The translations under genes and the position numbers were made by a program. Below are positions 1 to 6,093 of a DNA stretch of 64,000 bases, piece by piece (the stretch's first letter is position 1; every line of letters starts with the position of its first letter). Source of the stretch: Collinsella aerofaciens (GTDB taxonomy: Bacteria; Actinomycetota; Coriobacteriia; Coriobacteriales; Coriobacteriaceae); contig NZ_JADMWW010000006.1 in NCBI RefSeq assembly GCF_015548375.1, forward strand, positions 1-64,000. Direction: 5' to 3'. The notes under the pieces were generated by a model. That model ran no database searches. It had not been told where the DNA came from and saw only the letters and a list, made by a program, of their open reading frames with translations.

Positions 1-74
1 GCCACGGCGTCCTGCGCCTGGTCGCCGCGGCCGAAGCGCTTGGTGAGCCCGCGCGTCTCGAGCATGTAACCCAT
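1..74 (-). CDS. ABC transporter ATP-binding protein, N-terminal fragment (runs off the window)
   Basis: Only about 24 codons are present, read leftward from an ATG at 74. The start of the protein contains the pattern LETRGLTKRFGRG, the usual first strand of an ABC ATPase ahead of the Walker A loop, which lies outside the window. A purine-rich AGAAAGGA lies about seven bases upstream of the ATG. A second in-frame ATG at 65 is possible. The gene is divergent from the truncated TetR gene at 270, the common layout of a drug or metabolite exporter and its repressor. The substrate cannot be told. Confidence 0.7.
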   Translation of the reverse strand, partial: MGYMLETRGLTKRFGRGDQAQDAV

Positions 75-95
75 GGGCTTATCCTTTCTCTTCCG

Positions 96-128
96 GGCGC
101 GCGGGCCGAGTCGCCGTGCCCGCGCGCC
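96..128. repeat. GC-rich hairpin in the leader of the ABC gene
   Basis: Perfect 11-bp inverted repeat (GGCGCGCGGGC / GCCCGCGCGCC) around an 11-nt loop, just upstream of the leftward ABC gene. It could be a leader structure or part of a promoter-region attenuator. No T-run follows on either strand. Confidence 0.5.
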
Positions 129-240
129 TTACCTTTCGGGTTCAACATCCATGGTGGGGCGCGTTTCTAACGAAGCCGTAACGGCCGTTGGGCTCTTTTG
201 GCGCCAGCCAATCTCGACCCGCACGCCACTCATGGTATGT

Positions 241-252
241 TTATCGCGATAA
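241..252. promoter_or_regulatory. probable TetR operator palindrome
   Basis: The 12-bp perfect palindrome TTATCGCGATAA lies 17 bp before the GTG start of the TetR fragment and within the divergent region shared with the ABC gene. Position and symmetry fit an autoregulatory TetR operator. Function is inferred. Confidence 0.45.
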
Positions 253-269
253 CAAGGACGGAGGTGCTC

Positions 270-371
270 GTGGCACGCAATAAGTACCCGGAGGAGACGG
301 TCGAGAAGATTCTCGACGTTGCCGAGCGGCTCCTCGTGGAGCGCGGCTACGAGCACACCACGATGATCTGA
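270..371 (+). pseudogene. TetR-family regulator, N-terminal remnant
   Basis: A GTG start with a good GGAGG site five bases upstream opens a 33-codon frame containing EETVEKILDVAERLLVERGY, the first helix and turn of a TetR DNA-binding domain. It then reads HTTMI and stops at TGA, where a normal protein would continue with the recognition helix. The sequence after about position 366 belongs to a different gene family (HsdS), so the regulator was cut by recombination or deletion. The product cannot bind DNA. It is divergent from the ABC ATPase at the left edge, which may therefore be derepressed. Confidence 0.7.
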
Positions 372-552
372 AGAGCAATACGCTAAATCGAAAAAGGTAA
401 TCGAAGCCGCGCCTGTGGACTTATCGAGGGTCGAGATTCCCGCCCCATCCATCGGCACCCAGCAGAAGGTCGTCGACATCCTCGACCGCTTCGGCACCCT
501 AACCAAATCGCTCACCGACGGTAGGATAAACCCCCATGAATATATGAATTGA
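370..552 (+). pseudogene. type I restriction specificity subunit (HsdS) fragment
   Basis: The +1 frame from 370 to the TGA at 552 encodes a stretch with the pattern RVEIPAPSIGTQQKVVDILD followed by RFGTLTKSLTDG. This is the conserved region of type I HsdS subunits: proline-rich IP-P, then QQKIV-ILD-F at the start of a central or C-terminal conserved helix. There is no start codon, no DNA-recognition domain of normal size and no HsdM or HsdR nearby. It begins exactly where the TetR remnant ends, in another frame. After SLTDG the sequence stops matching the family and ends in nine unrelated residues. A dead fragment, probably left by shuffling of phase-variable hsdS alleles. Confidence 0.65.
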
Positions 553-651
553 CCTGCTGACTCCAATGAAGATTGGAGGGTAACTGCCAGGGGTGACGGC
601 CCAGCGAGTGTTATTTTGCGAGCTATGCGCATTGAAAGCGACCTTTCGTGG

Positions 652-806
652 TATAAACTACTTGCCGGAAGCCGCGGCTTTCAGAGTACGGCTTACGTGT
701 ACGTTTAACCTCCGTGGGCGACGGGGTGCCGCAAGGCGTAGAATATCGCCCACCTGTAGGGGCCTGCAGCGATGCGGGCCCCGCTTCGTATGAGGGGGCG
801 TAACCG
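652..806 (+). ncRNA. structured leader upstream of the ToxN-like gene, candidate RNA antitoxin
   Basis: A TATAAA box at 652-657 could start a transcript near 665. Before the next start codon the RNA contains an 8-bp perfect stem (GTGGGCGA at 714-721 with TCGCCCAC at 746-753) and a second hairpin (GGGGCC at 759-764 with GGCCCC at 777-782, GCGA-type loop). Type III toxin-antitoxin loci have a promoter, an RNA antitoxin, a leaky hairpin and then the toxin gene, which is the order seen here. Clear tandem repeats, the other hallmark, are not obvious: only a weak similarity between segments near 664 and 728. Plausible but unproven. Confidence 0.35.
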
Positions 807-1256
807 ATGAAGATCGTATCCATCTCCCAGGACTTCTTCGACCTCGTCGATGGCGACCGTGAGCTCATGCTTAAGCACAATCGCCCCTGCATCGTGGTGG
901 TGAGGCTGCGTTTCCGCGGAAAGCGCAGGGACTTCGCCGTGCCGCTGCGTTCCAACATCGCCCCTAACGTGCCCAAAGACCAGTACTTTGCGTTGCCACC
1001 CCGCCCCACGACGCGCCCCGGCTGCCGCCACGGCATCCACTACATCAAGATGTTCCCCATAACCAAGGCCTACCAGCGCCGCTTCAGGACCGAGGGCTCG
1101 GCCTACTACGAGACGCTCCAGCGCATCATCGATGGCAACACCAAACGCATTGTCTCCGAATGCCAGGCGTACCTTGACCTCTATGAGCGCGAGGGAAGGT
1201 CCTGCTTTGCCGTCGACATCGATCGCATCGTGGGCCTGCTGGAAGGCGAGAAGTAG
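807..1256 (+). CDS. ToxN/TenpN-like protein, putative type III toxin endoribonuclease
   Basis: A 149-residue basic protein starting at ATG 807, with GAGGGGG nine bases upstream. The N-terminus MKIVSISQDFFDLV, a conserved beta region with DFAVPLRSNI (about residues 42-51), then HGIHYIKMFPI (about 76-86) and a helical C-terminal half match the layout of the ToxN/AbiQ/CptN/TenpN fold, where a PLRS-type strand and a GLDY/KAV-type strand frame the active site. Length fits the family (about 150-180 residues). It follows a double-hairpin leader and ends in a strong terminator, so it is a self-contained unit inside a region of broken defence genes. If the assignment is right it cuts RNA and is held inactive by the upstream RNA. 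I cannot exclude an unrelated family of unknown function. Confidence 0.5.
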   Translation: MKIVSISQDFFDLVDGDRELMLKHNRPCIVVVRLRFRGKRRDFAVPLRSNIAPNVPKDQYFALPPRPTTRPGCRHGIHYIKMFPITKAYQRRFRTEGSAYYETLQRIIDGNTKRIVSECQAYLDLYEREGRSCFAVDIDRIVGLLEGEK

Positions 1257-1280
1257 GGCACCTCGGCTCAGTCTCGAGCC

Positions 1281-1303
1281 ATGCGGAGTCGCTCCGCATT
1301 TTT
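1281..1303 (+). terminator. intrinsic terminator
   Basis: Perfect 8-bp stem ATGCGGAG / CTCCGCAT with a TCG loop followed directly by a T-run, 25 bp after the ToxN-like gene. Textbook intrinsic terminator. Confidence 0.85.
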
Positions 1304-1464
1304 GAACGCCGCGTGTGCGTCCTAAATACTTGAGAAACAAGCTGTGAAGTGCGGTGGCGCGCCCGTGCCCGTGCATAGCCGTCACCATCAGCGTCTACGC
1401 GGTGTCGGCTTCAAGTGGAACTGGCGCCGCTGCTGTATATGGTTTGCCTTGCTGCAAATGGCAA

Positions 1465-1884
1465 TCAATGCCCACGATGCTTCTGCTTGCGCTTCAGCTT
1501 TCGCTGCTCGAAGCGCGCATCAGCCTCTTCCGCGCGGCGTCGGCTTCTTGCATGAGCTGACTCCTGTTTCATCGCTTCTCTCTGTGCTGCGAGCGCCTGC
1601 TGCGCCTTGGTGCTCATCGCGGGCCGCTTAAGGGCTTTCGCCGCCTCACGGGCGCGCCGCTTGGGGTTCTTCGCGGGCTTGTTTGTTTCAATGGCCTTGT
1701 CGCCGAAGAACGAGAGCTTCTCCCATTCGCTTGTAACGAATCGCAGGATCTCCTCATCGGACGGCTCCGCGCCGAAGACGATGCGGGCGACGCCGTACTT
1801 TCCGCCCTCGACGTGCTCCGCCAGCCCGACCCAGAATTGACCGTCGTGATATACGGTCAGGGTGGACGACACGCTGATCTGCAT
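1465..1884 (-). CDS. yjdF: YjdF family protein (DUF2992)
   Basis: 139 residues from ATG 1884. The start is fixed by AAAGGAGG nine bases upstream; the open frame continues further but without a better site. An N-terminal beta domain (STLTVYHDGQFWVGLAEH, then ARIVFGAEPSDEEIL) is followed by a long lysine/arginine-rich helix (PKRRAREAAKALKR, STKAQQALAAQREAMKQE) ending KHRGH. This is the YjdF layout, including the conserved FGAEP and STKAQQAL motifs. The biochemical role of YjdF is unknown. In other Gram-positives its mRNA is controlled by the yjdF riboswitch, which senses azaaromatic compounds, so a role in coping with aromatic heterocycles is suspected. It stands alone. Confidence 0.88.
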   Translation of the reverse strand: MQISVSSTLTVYHDGQFWVGLAEHVEGGKYGVARIVFGAEPSDEEILRFVTSEWEKLSFFGDKAIETNKPAKNPKRRAREAAKALKRPAMSTKAQQALAAQREAMKQESAHARSRRRAEEADARFEQRKLKRKQKHRGH

Positions 1885-1899
1885 GGCTGGTTCCTCCTT

Positions 1900-2010
1900 T
1901 ATGTAGATGACCATGCAGAGAAGGGACAACCAAGGAGGCAGGTTACTGATGCGGACTCCCGCACGCCCACGACTACCCGACGGGGACTGTGTTTTCATCT
2001 CTGATGCCCG
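1900..2010 (-). promoter_or_regulatory. candidate yjdF-motif riboswitch leader
   Basis: About 110 nt upstream of yjdF lack a good gene and can fold into several small helices: CATC-aga-GATG, TGCGG-gagt-CCGCA and AACC/GGTT, with unpaired purine stretches such as GATGAAAACACAG. A structured leader just before yjdF is what the yjdF riboswitch class predicts, and the last helix lies close to the ribosome site. I recognise this by context more than by consensus. Confidence 0.42.
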
Positions 2011-2096
2011 CATTGTAGCACGCGCGGATGCGCCCTTCATCGCTGCCGACATGACGTGGCTGGGATTCGTTCCTCGACACATCCTTTTGTATATTG

Positions 2097-2147
2097 CCTT
2101 CCCGGTTTCGAAACTATAAATCAATTCGAGTTTCGAAACCGGGAAGG
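2097..2147. repeat. 19-bp perfect inverted repeat containing TTTCGAAA palindromes
   Basis: Arms at 2097-2115 and 2129-2147 are perfect reverse complements (CCTTCCCGGTTTCGAAACT and its complement) around a 13-nt AT-rich loop. Each arm carries the self-palindrome GTTTCGAAAC, so the site may be a double operator and not only a hairpin. It lies between the yjdF leader and the ATPase remnant at 2169. Confidence 0.8.
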
Positions 2148-2168
2148 AGAGCGTATGTGAGAGGCGAT

Positions 2169-2351
2169 ATGAGCATCAACTTGATGCTTGAGGGGGAGCT
2201 CGCGTCGCTTCTGCCCATCGGGGACGTGTTCCCGAAGGTCCTCATCTCCCGCATAGGGCATGAGACCTGTACCCGGGAAGGCGTACTCGTGCTGGACCTC
2301 GCGCGGTGCTGCTCGGTGAGCAGGGGTTCTGAACACTGCGTAGGGATATAG
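2169..2351 (+). pseudogene. C-terminal remnant of an ATPase (DUF4143-type)
   Basis: From ATG 2169 a 60-codon frame reads MSINLMLEGELASLLPIGD, then FPKVLISRIGHETCTREGV and LVLDLARC. The pattern of a short helix, PK-hydrophobic-ISR, then REGV-VLDL matches the end of bacterial AAA ATPases with a C-terminal nuclease-like DUF4143 domain. The ATPase part is absent and the last residues drift off the family. A start codon and a GAGAGG site survive near the inverted repeat at 2097, which suggests that a promoter with operator was joined to the tail of the gene by an internal deletion. Confidence 0.42.
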
Positions 2352-2497
2352 CGCGACAGGGGGGTGCAGCACCGTTTGCGCCTTGTCTAGAGAACACGAA
2401 CAAGAGATGTGGCCTGCAGACGACTGAATAGCTCCATCCGTTTTGGTTACAACAAAATGTGTGCCGCGCGCCTGTGGCATGAGGGAGGGAGATTTCT

Positions 2498-3028
2498 ATG
2501 AATATCGTTGTATTGAGTGGTAGCCCGCGCAGGGGCGCCAATACCGACACCATGGTCGAGGCGTTTGCCGAGACCGCGCGTGAGGGCGGCAATACGGTCG
2601 AGGTCGTCCGTGTTGCCAGCAAGAAAATCGGTGGTTGCCTGGGGTGTCAGTATTGCTTCGCCCACGAGGGCACTTGCGTGCAGAAGGATGACATGGTCGA
2701 CGTGATCGAGTCGCTGAAAGGCGCCGATATGGTTGTCTTCGCTTCGCCTATCTACTGGTTTGATATCACTGCGCAGGAGAAGGCCGCCATCGACCGCCTG
2801 TACGCCTTCGGTGCTACAGGCTTCCCGTTCACCAAGACGGCCCTTTTGCTCGATAGCCACAGCGAGGGCGTCTATGATGCGGCGATTGCTATGTACAGGG
2901 CCACATGCGCGTACTGCAAGTGGGAGGACCAGGGCATTGTCACCATCAGCGGCATGACCGAGCGCGACAGCATGGCATCGTCGCCCAAGTTGGAAGGGGT
3001 GCGAGAGCTCGCCCGCAAGCTCGCCTAA
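2498..3028 (+). CDS. flavodoxin-family NAD(P)H-dependent oxidoreductase
   Basis: 176 residues from ATG 2498, with GGGAGGGAG upstream. It begins MNIVVLSGSPRRGANTD, the FMN-phosphate loop of the NADPH-dependent FMN reductase / iron-sulfur flavoprotein family. CLGCQYC (Cys47, 50, 53) with Cys60 follows, and then FASPIYWFDIT, the second flavin loop. The cysteine group resembles that of iron-sulfur flavoproteins, although many members with a similar group carry only FMN. Likely a cytosolic reductase acting on quinones, nitro compounds or disulfides; the real substrate is unknown. It forms a single-gene unit. Confidence 0.85.
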   Translation: MNIVVLSGSPRRGANTDTMVEAFAETAREGGNTVEVVRVASKKIGGCLGCQYCFAHEGTCVQKDDMVDVIESLKGADMVVFASPIYWFDITAQEKAAIDRLYAFGATGFPFTKTALLLDSHSEGVYDAAIAMYRATCAYCKWEDQGIVTISGMTERDSMASSPKLEGVRELARKLA

Positions 3029-3041
3029 GGACAAGAGGGGC

Positions 3042-3106
3042 GCATGGCAATCAGCACTAGCGGAAATGCTTGCTGCCCTTACCAGGAGGAATGCTGATTG
3101 CCATGC
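3042..3106. repeat. 15-bp inverted repeat downstream of the flavoprotein gene
   Basis: GCATGGCAATCAGCA (3042-3056) and its exact complement (3092-3106) flank 35 nt. Fourteen bases after the stop codon of the flavoprotein, it could be a 3' hairpin or a tiny decayed mobile element. There is no T-run for an intrinsic terminator. Confidence 0.7.
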
Positions 3107-3136
3107 AACGATGCTCCCGCGGACAATTCCGGTGTG

Positions 3137-3604
3137 CTAAAACGCCTTCTCGTTCAAGAATTCTCTGAACGCGGGGATGTCGAAGCCGACGAGGCCACGC
3201 CCACGTTCCCCGATAACGCCGTCCTCGAGGAGGCGGCGTTTGTATTGGCTTGCGTAGTTGCTGGCGACGCCCATGCGTTTGGCTATCTCCGAGATCCTGC
3301 TGGGGCCAGAATCGGGCAGCATCGCGAGCAAAAACTCAATGTCTTTATCGGAAAGCTCTCGATAGGTCGTTTCGAGAGAAGCCCGATGCCATGCTTCTCG
3401 AGTTGCCTGAAGATGCCATTCATGCACGTGCGCCAGTTGCCCTGGGCTTCTTGAACATATGTCCAATCGATGCCCACTGGACCAATTTGAACGCCGTTCA
3501 TGCGCGCGTGAGACTGTGAAAGGTAGCTATCTGCCGCTTCTTTGGTTCGCTCGATAATATCTTCGAGCATGCCTGGCATGGCGGAGCCATTTGCTGTACT
3601 CCAT
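3137..3604 (-). pseudogene. decayed ATP-binding protein with C-terminal winged helix
   Basis: Read leftward. A good ribosome site (AAAGGAG) and ATG 3604 (MEYSKW) survive. Within a few codons the frame changes to one reading MPGMLEDIIERTKEAAD and QEAQGNWRTCMNGIF, then LEKHGIGLL. At about 3372-3390 it switches to a third frame with TTYRELSDKDIEFLLAMLP and RMGVASNYASQYKRRLLEDG up to the stop at 3137. The last part is the winged-helix tail also seen at the end of the intact ATPase at 60113 (ASKYRASLIRERVIE there). The Walker A domain and much of the centre are deleted. The gene cannot be functional. Confidence 0.7.
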
Positions 3605-3611
3605 GGTGGCT

Positions 3612-3665
3612 CCTTTGCAAGTTTTGCTAATTTTTGCATCTTTTGCTAACTTTTGCGAGTTTTGC
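3612..3665 (-). repeat. six ~10-bp phased repeats (TTAGCAAAA-like) before the ATPase pseudogene
   Basis: On the plus strand TTTTGC (first copy CTTTGC) starts at 3612, 3622, 3632, 3641, 3651 and 3660, a 9-10 bp period. Three copies extend to TTTTGCTAA. Read on the minus strand, the array ends next to the ribosome site of the pseudogene at 3604. A helically phased array in this place is expected for a cooperative DNA-binding site, probably autoregulatory. It resembles the array before the ATPase at 60113 in architecture but not in sequence. Confidence 0.75.
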
Positions 3666-3731
3666 TAACGGCTTAGGACGGTGCGGGAAGCCCCCGTATC
3701 GTCGACATTTCCGAGGATGACCTCCGCAACG

Positions 3732-3774
3732 AGCGGGGCCCGGGGCGCGATATTGCTGCGCTCCGGGCCCCGCT
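3732..3774 (-). terminator. strong GC hairpin after the topoisomerase operon
   Basis: Twelve-bp perfect stem AGCGGGGCCCGG / CCGGGCCCCGCT 34 bp beyond the stop codon of the parC-like gene. No T-run follows on the minus strand, so it may be a 3'-end stabiliser or a factor-aided terminator. Confidence 0.55.
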
Positions 3775-3807
3775 GCTTTGTAAAACCATGGCGGTTCTGC
3801 CGTCGTC

Positions 3808-6048
3808 CTAATCAAACAAACTCGGCATGTCGTTTTCTTTCATGAGGGCACCGGCTGAGGGGAGGCTCTGCGCGGTGAACTTCTCGGCCGAGACGCCGGC
3901 GCCAAGGATCTCTTCGGTTGTGCCGACGGTGGTGACCGAGCGGCCCTTCTTGGCGGTAAAGGCCTGGACGCCCTGCGTGTTGGTAGTCGTCTTGGTCTTG
4001 AGCAACGACGTGTTGAAGTTCATCAAACGATAGTCGCTCGAGACCAGTGCGATGTCGCGGTCTTCCTTGAGCACCTGGGCATACAGCAGCTTGCTGCCGC
4101 CGTAGATAGCGTTCTTGAGGCGCTTGCGGTTGGTCTTGGTGACGTATCCAGAAAGTGCGACACGCACCACGCGGCCGTTCTCAAAGACAAACAGCACGTC
4201 GGCCTTATAGTCCTCGGGGTCGATGACCCAGATGACGCTCTCGTCGGGTTCCATCTCAAGATCGGTCGGCAGGTACGAGCCCAGCTGGGCCGACTTGGTG
4301 TCCTCAAACGCCGCAACCTTGCATTTGTACACCTGGCTCTTGTTGGTAAAGACCAGCAGCTCGTGGGTGTTGGAGGACGGGAACTCGATAAAGGGTTTGT
4401 CGCCGTCCTTGTACTTGAGCGTGGTCGCCTTCTTGAGCACGCGGTCCGTCATCTTCTTAAGGTAGCCATCGCGCGAGAGCATGATGGTCACCGGGTACTC
4501 CTCGACCTCGGGCTCCAAGCTTACCTCGATAACCTCATGGGGCTCGATCCTGCCCGTGCGACGCGGCATCACATATTTCTTGTTGACCGCGGCCAGCTCG
4601 TCGCTGATGACCTTCTTGATGTTCTCCTCGCTGGAGAGGATCTCCTCAAGCTCGGCAATCTCGCTCTCAAGCTTGGCGATGTCCTTGGTGCGGTTGAGGA
4701 TGTACTCTTCGTTAATGTTGCGGAGCTTGAGCTCGGCAACAAACTCGGCCTGGGTCTCGTCGATGTCGAAGCCGCGCATAAGGTTGGGCACGACCTCGGC
4801 CTCGAGCTTGGTGCCACGGATGATGGCGATGGCCTTGTCGATGTCGAGCAAGATTGCCTCGAGGCCGTACAGCAGGTGCAGGCGCTCGGACTTTTTGCCC
4901 AGGTCAAAGTTAATGCGGCGACGCGTGGACTCAATTCGCCATTTGACCCACTCGTGCAGAATCTGGCGCACGCCCATAACACGGGGATAGCCGTCGACGA
5001 GCACGTTGAAGTTGCACGAGAACGAATCCTGCAGCGTGGTCGAGCGATAGAGCTTGGCCATGAGCTTGTCGGGGTCGACGCCGCGCTTAAGGTCGATGGC
5101 GATGCGCAAGCCCGAGAGGTCGGTTTCGTCGCGGATGTCAGCAATCTCCTTGACCTTGCCCTCCTTGGAGAGCTTGACGATGCGCTCGATGATGACATCG
5201 GTCTTGGTGGTGTAGGGAATCTCGTAGACCTCGATAATGCGCTCTTCGGGAATCCAGCGCCAGCGGGAGCGGATCTGGAAGCTGCCAAGGCCGGTCTCGA
5301 TAATCTTTTCCATCTCCTCGCGGCGGTAGATGATCTCGCCGCCGGTCGAGAAGTCGGGCATGGGCATGTACTCGAGCAGATCGCAGTCGGGATCCTTGAG
5401 GTAATGCATCGTGGCAGTACAGACCTCGTTGAGGTTGAAACCGCAGATGTCGGACGCCATAGCGACGCCGATGCCCTTGTTGGCCGAGACAAGGATGTTG
5501 GGAAACGTGGTGGGCAGCAGGCGCGGCTCCTTCATGGCGCCGTCGTAGCTGTCGACGAAGTCGACCGGATCCTTGTCGATGTCCTTGAAGATCTCGGCGC
5601 TGATGGGGGAGAGCTTGGCCTCGGTATAACGCGAGGCGGCGTAGCTTAGATCGCCCGAATAGTACTTGCCAAAGTTGCCCTTCGACTCCACGAAGGGGGC
5701 GAGCAACGCCTCGTTGCCGGTTGCCAGACGCACCATCGTCTCGTAGATCGCGGCATCGCCGTGCGGGTTGAGCTTCATGGTCTGGCCCACGATGTTGGCG
5801 CTCTTCTGGCGCTCGCCCTTGAGCAGACCCATCTTGTACATGGTGTAGAGCAGCTTGCGGTGCGAGGGCTTAAAGCCGTCGATCTCGGGGAATGCACGCG
5901 AGACGTTGACGCTCATGGCGTAGGGCATGTAGTTGACCTCGAGCGTCTGCGTGATCGGCTGGTCGGTGACCTCGGAGTGCAGGCCGATGACGTTCTCGGC
6001 GTTGACCTGCTTTTTCTTTGGCTGGTTCTTCGTCTTCTTCTTTGCCAC
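3808..6048 (-). CDS. type IIA topoisomerase subunit A (ParC/GyrA-like)
   Basis: 746 residues. After a basic head the family core starts at IGLHSEVTDQPITQTLE. The winged helix contains DGFKPSHRKLLYTMY and the catalytic loop SYAASRYTEAKLSP, which places the DNA-attacking tyrosine at Tyr141. A long coiled coil follows (about residues 400-480) and then a beta-pinwheel-like C-terminal half. The protein breaks and reseals DNA in the complex with the ParE-like partner encoded 45 bp upstream. The length and the shortened C-terminal domain fit the topoisomerase IV-like branch more than classical gyrase. Whether it relaxes, decatenates or supercoils cannot be told from sequence. The usual gyrA/gyrB pair is presumably elsewhere. 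Confidence 0.9.
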   Translation of the reverse strand: MAKKKTKNQPKKKQVNAENVIGLHSEVTDQPITQTLEVNYMPYAMSVNVSRAFPEIDGFKPSHRKLLYTMYKMGLLKGERQKSANIVGQTMKLNPHGDAAIYETMVRLATGNEALLAPFVESKGNFGKYYSGDLSYAASRYTEAKLSPISAEIFKDIDKDPVDFVDSYDGAMKEPRLLPTTFPNILVSANKGIGVAMASDICGFNLNEVCTATMHYLKDPDCDLLEYMPMPDFSTGGEIIYRREEMEKIIETGLGSFQIRSRWRWIPEERIIEVYEIPYTTKTDVIIERIVKLSKEGKVKEIADIRDETDLSGLRIAIDLKRGVDPDKLMAKLYRSTTLQDSFSCNFNVLVDGYPRVMGVRQILHEWVKWRIESTRRRINFDLGKKSERLHLLYGLEAILLDIDKAIAIIRGTKLEAEVVPNLMRGFDIDETQAEFVAELKLRNINEEYILNRTKDIAKLESEIAELEEILSSEENIKKVISDELAAVNKKYVMPRRTGRIEPHEVIEVSLEPEVEEYPVTIMLSRDGYLKKMTDRVLKKATTLKYKDGDKPFIEFPSSNTHELLVFTNKSQVYKCKVAAFEDTKSAQLGSYLPTDLEMEPDESVIWVIDPEDYKADVLFVFENGRVVRVALSGYVTKTNRKRLKNAIYGGSKLLYAQVLKEDRDIALVSSDYRLMNFNTSLLKTKTTTNTQGVQAFTAKKGRSVTTVGTTEEILGAGVSAEKFTAQSLPSAGALMKENDMPSLFD

Positions 6049-6093
6049 GATTTCCTCTTGAACTTCTTATGGGCCGTCGTTATCGATTTGCTG

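Noticed and set aside
593-793. 66-codon rightward frame in the leader before the ToxN-like gene
   Set aside because: No ribosome site, Arg-rich and random-looking, and it overlaps strong RNA hairpins.
4363-5649. 428-codon rightward open frame opposite the parC-like gene
   Set aside because: Antisense shadow produced by the strong third-position GC of the topoisomerase gene; valine/leucine/aspartate-rich with no domain and no ribosome site.
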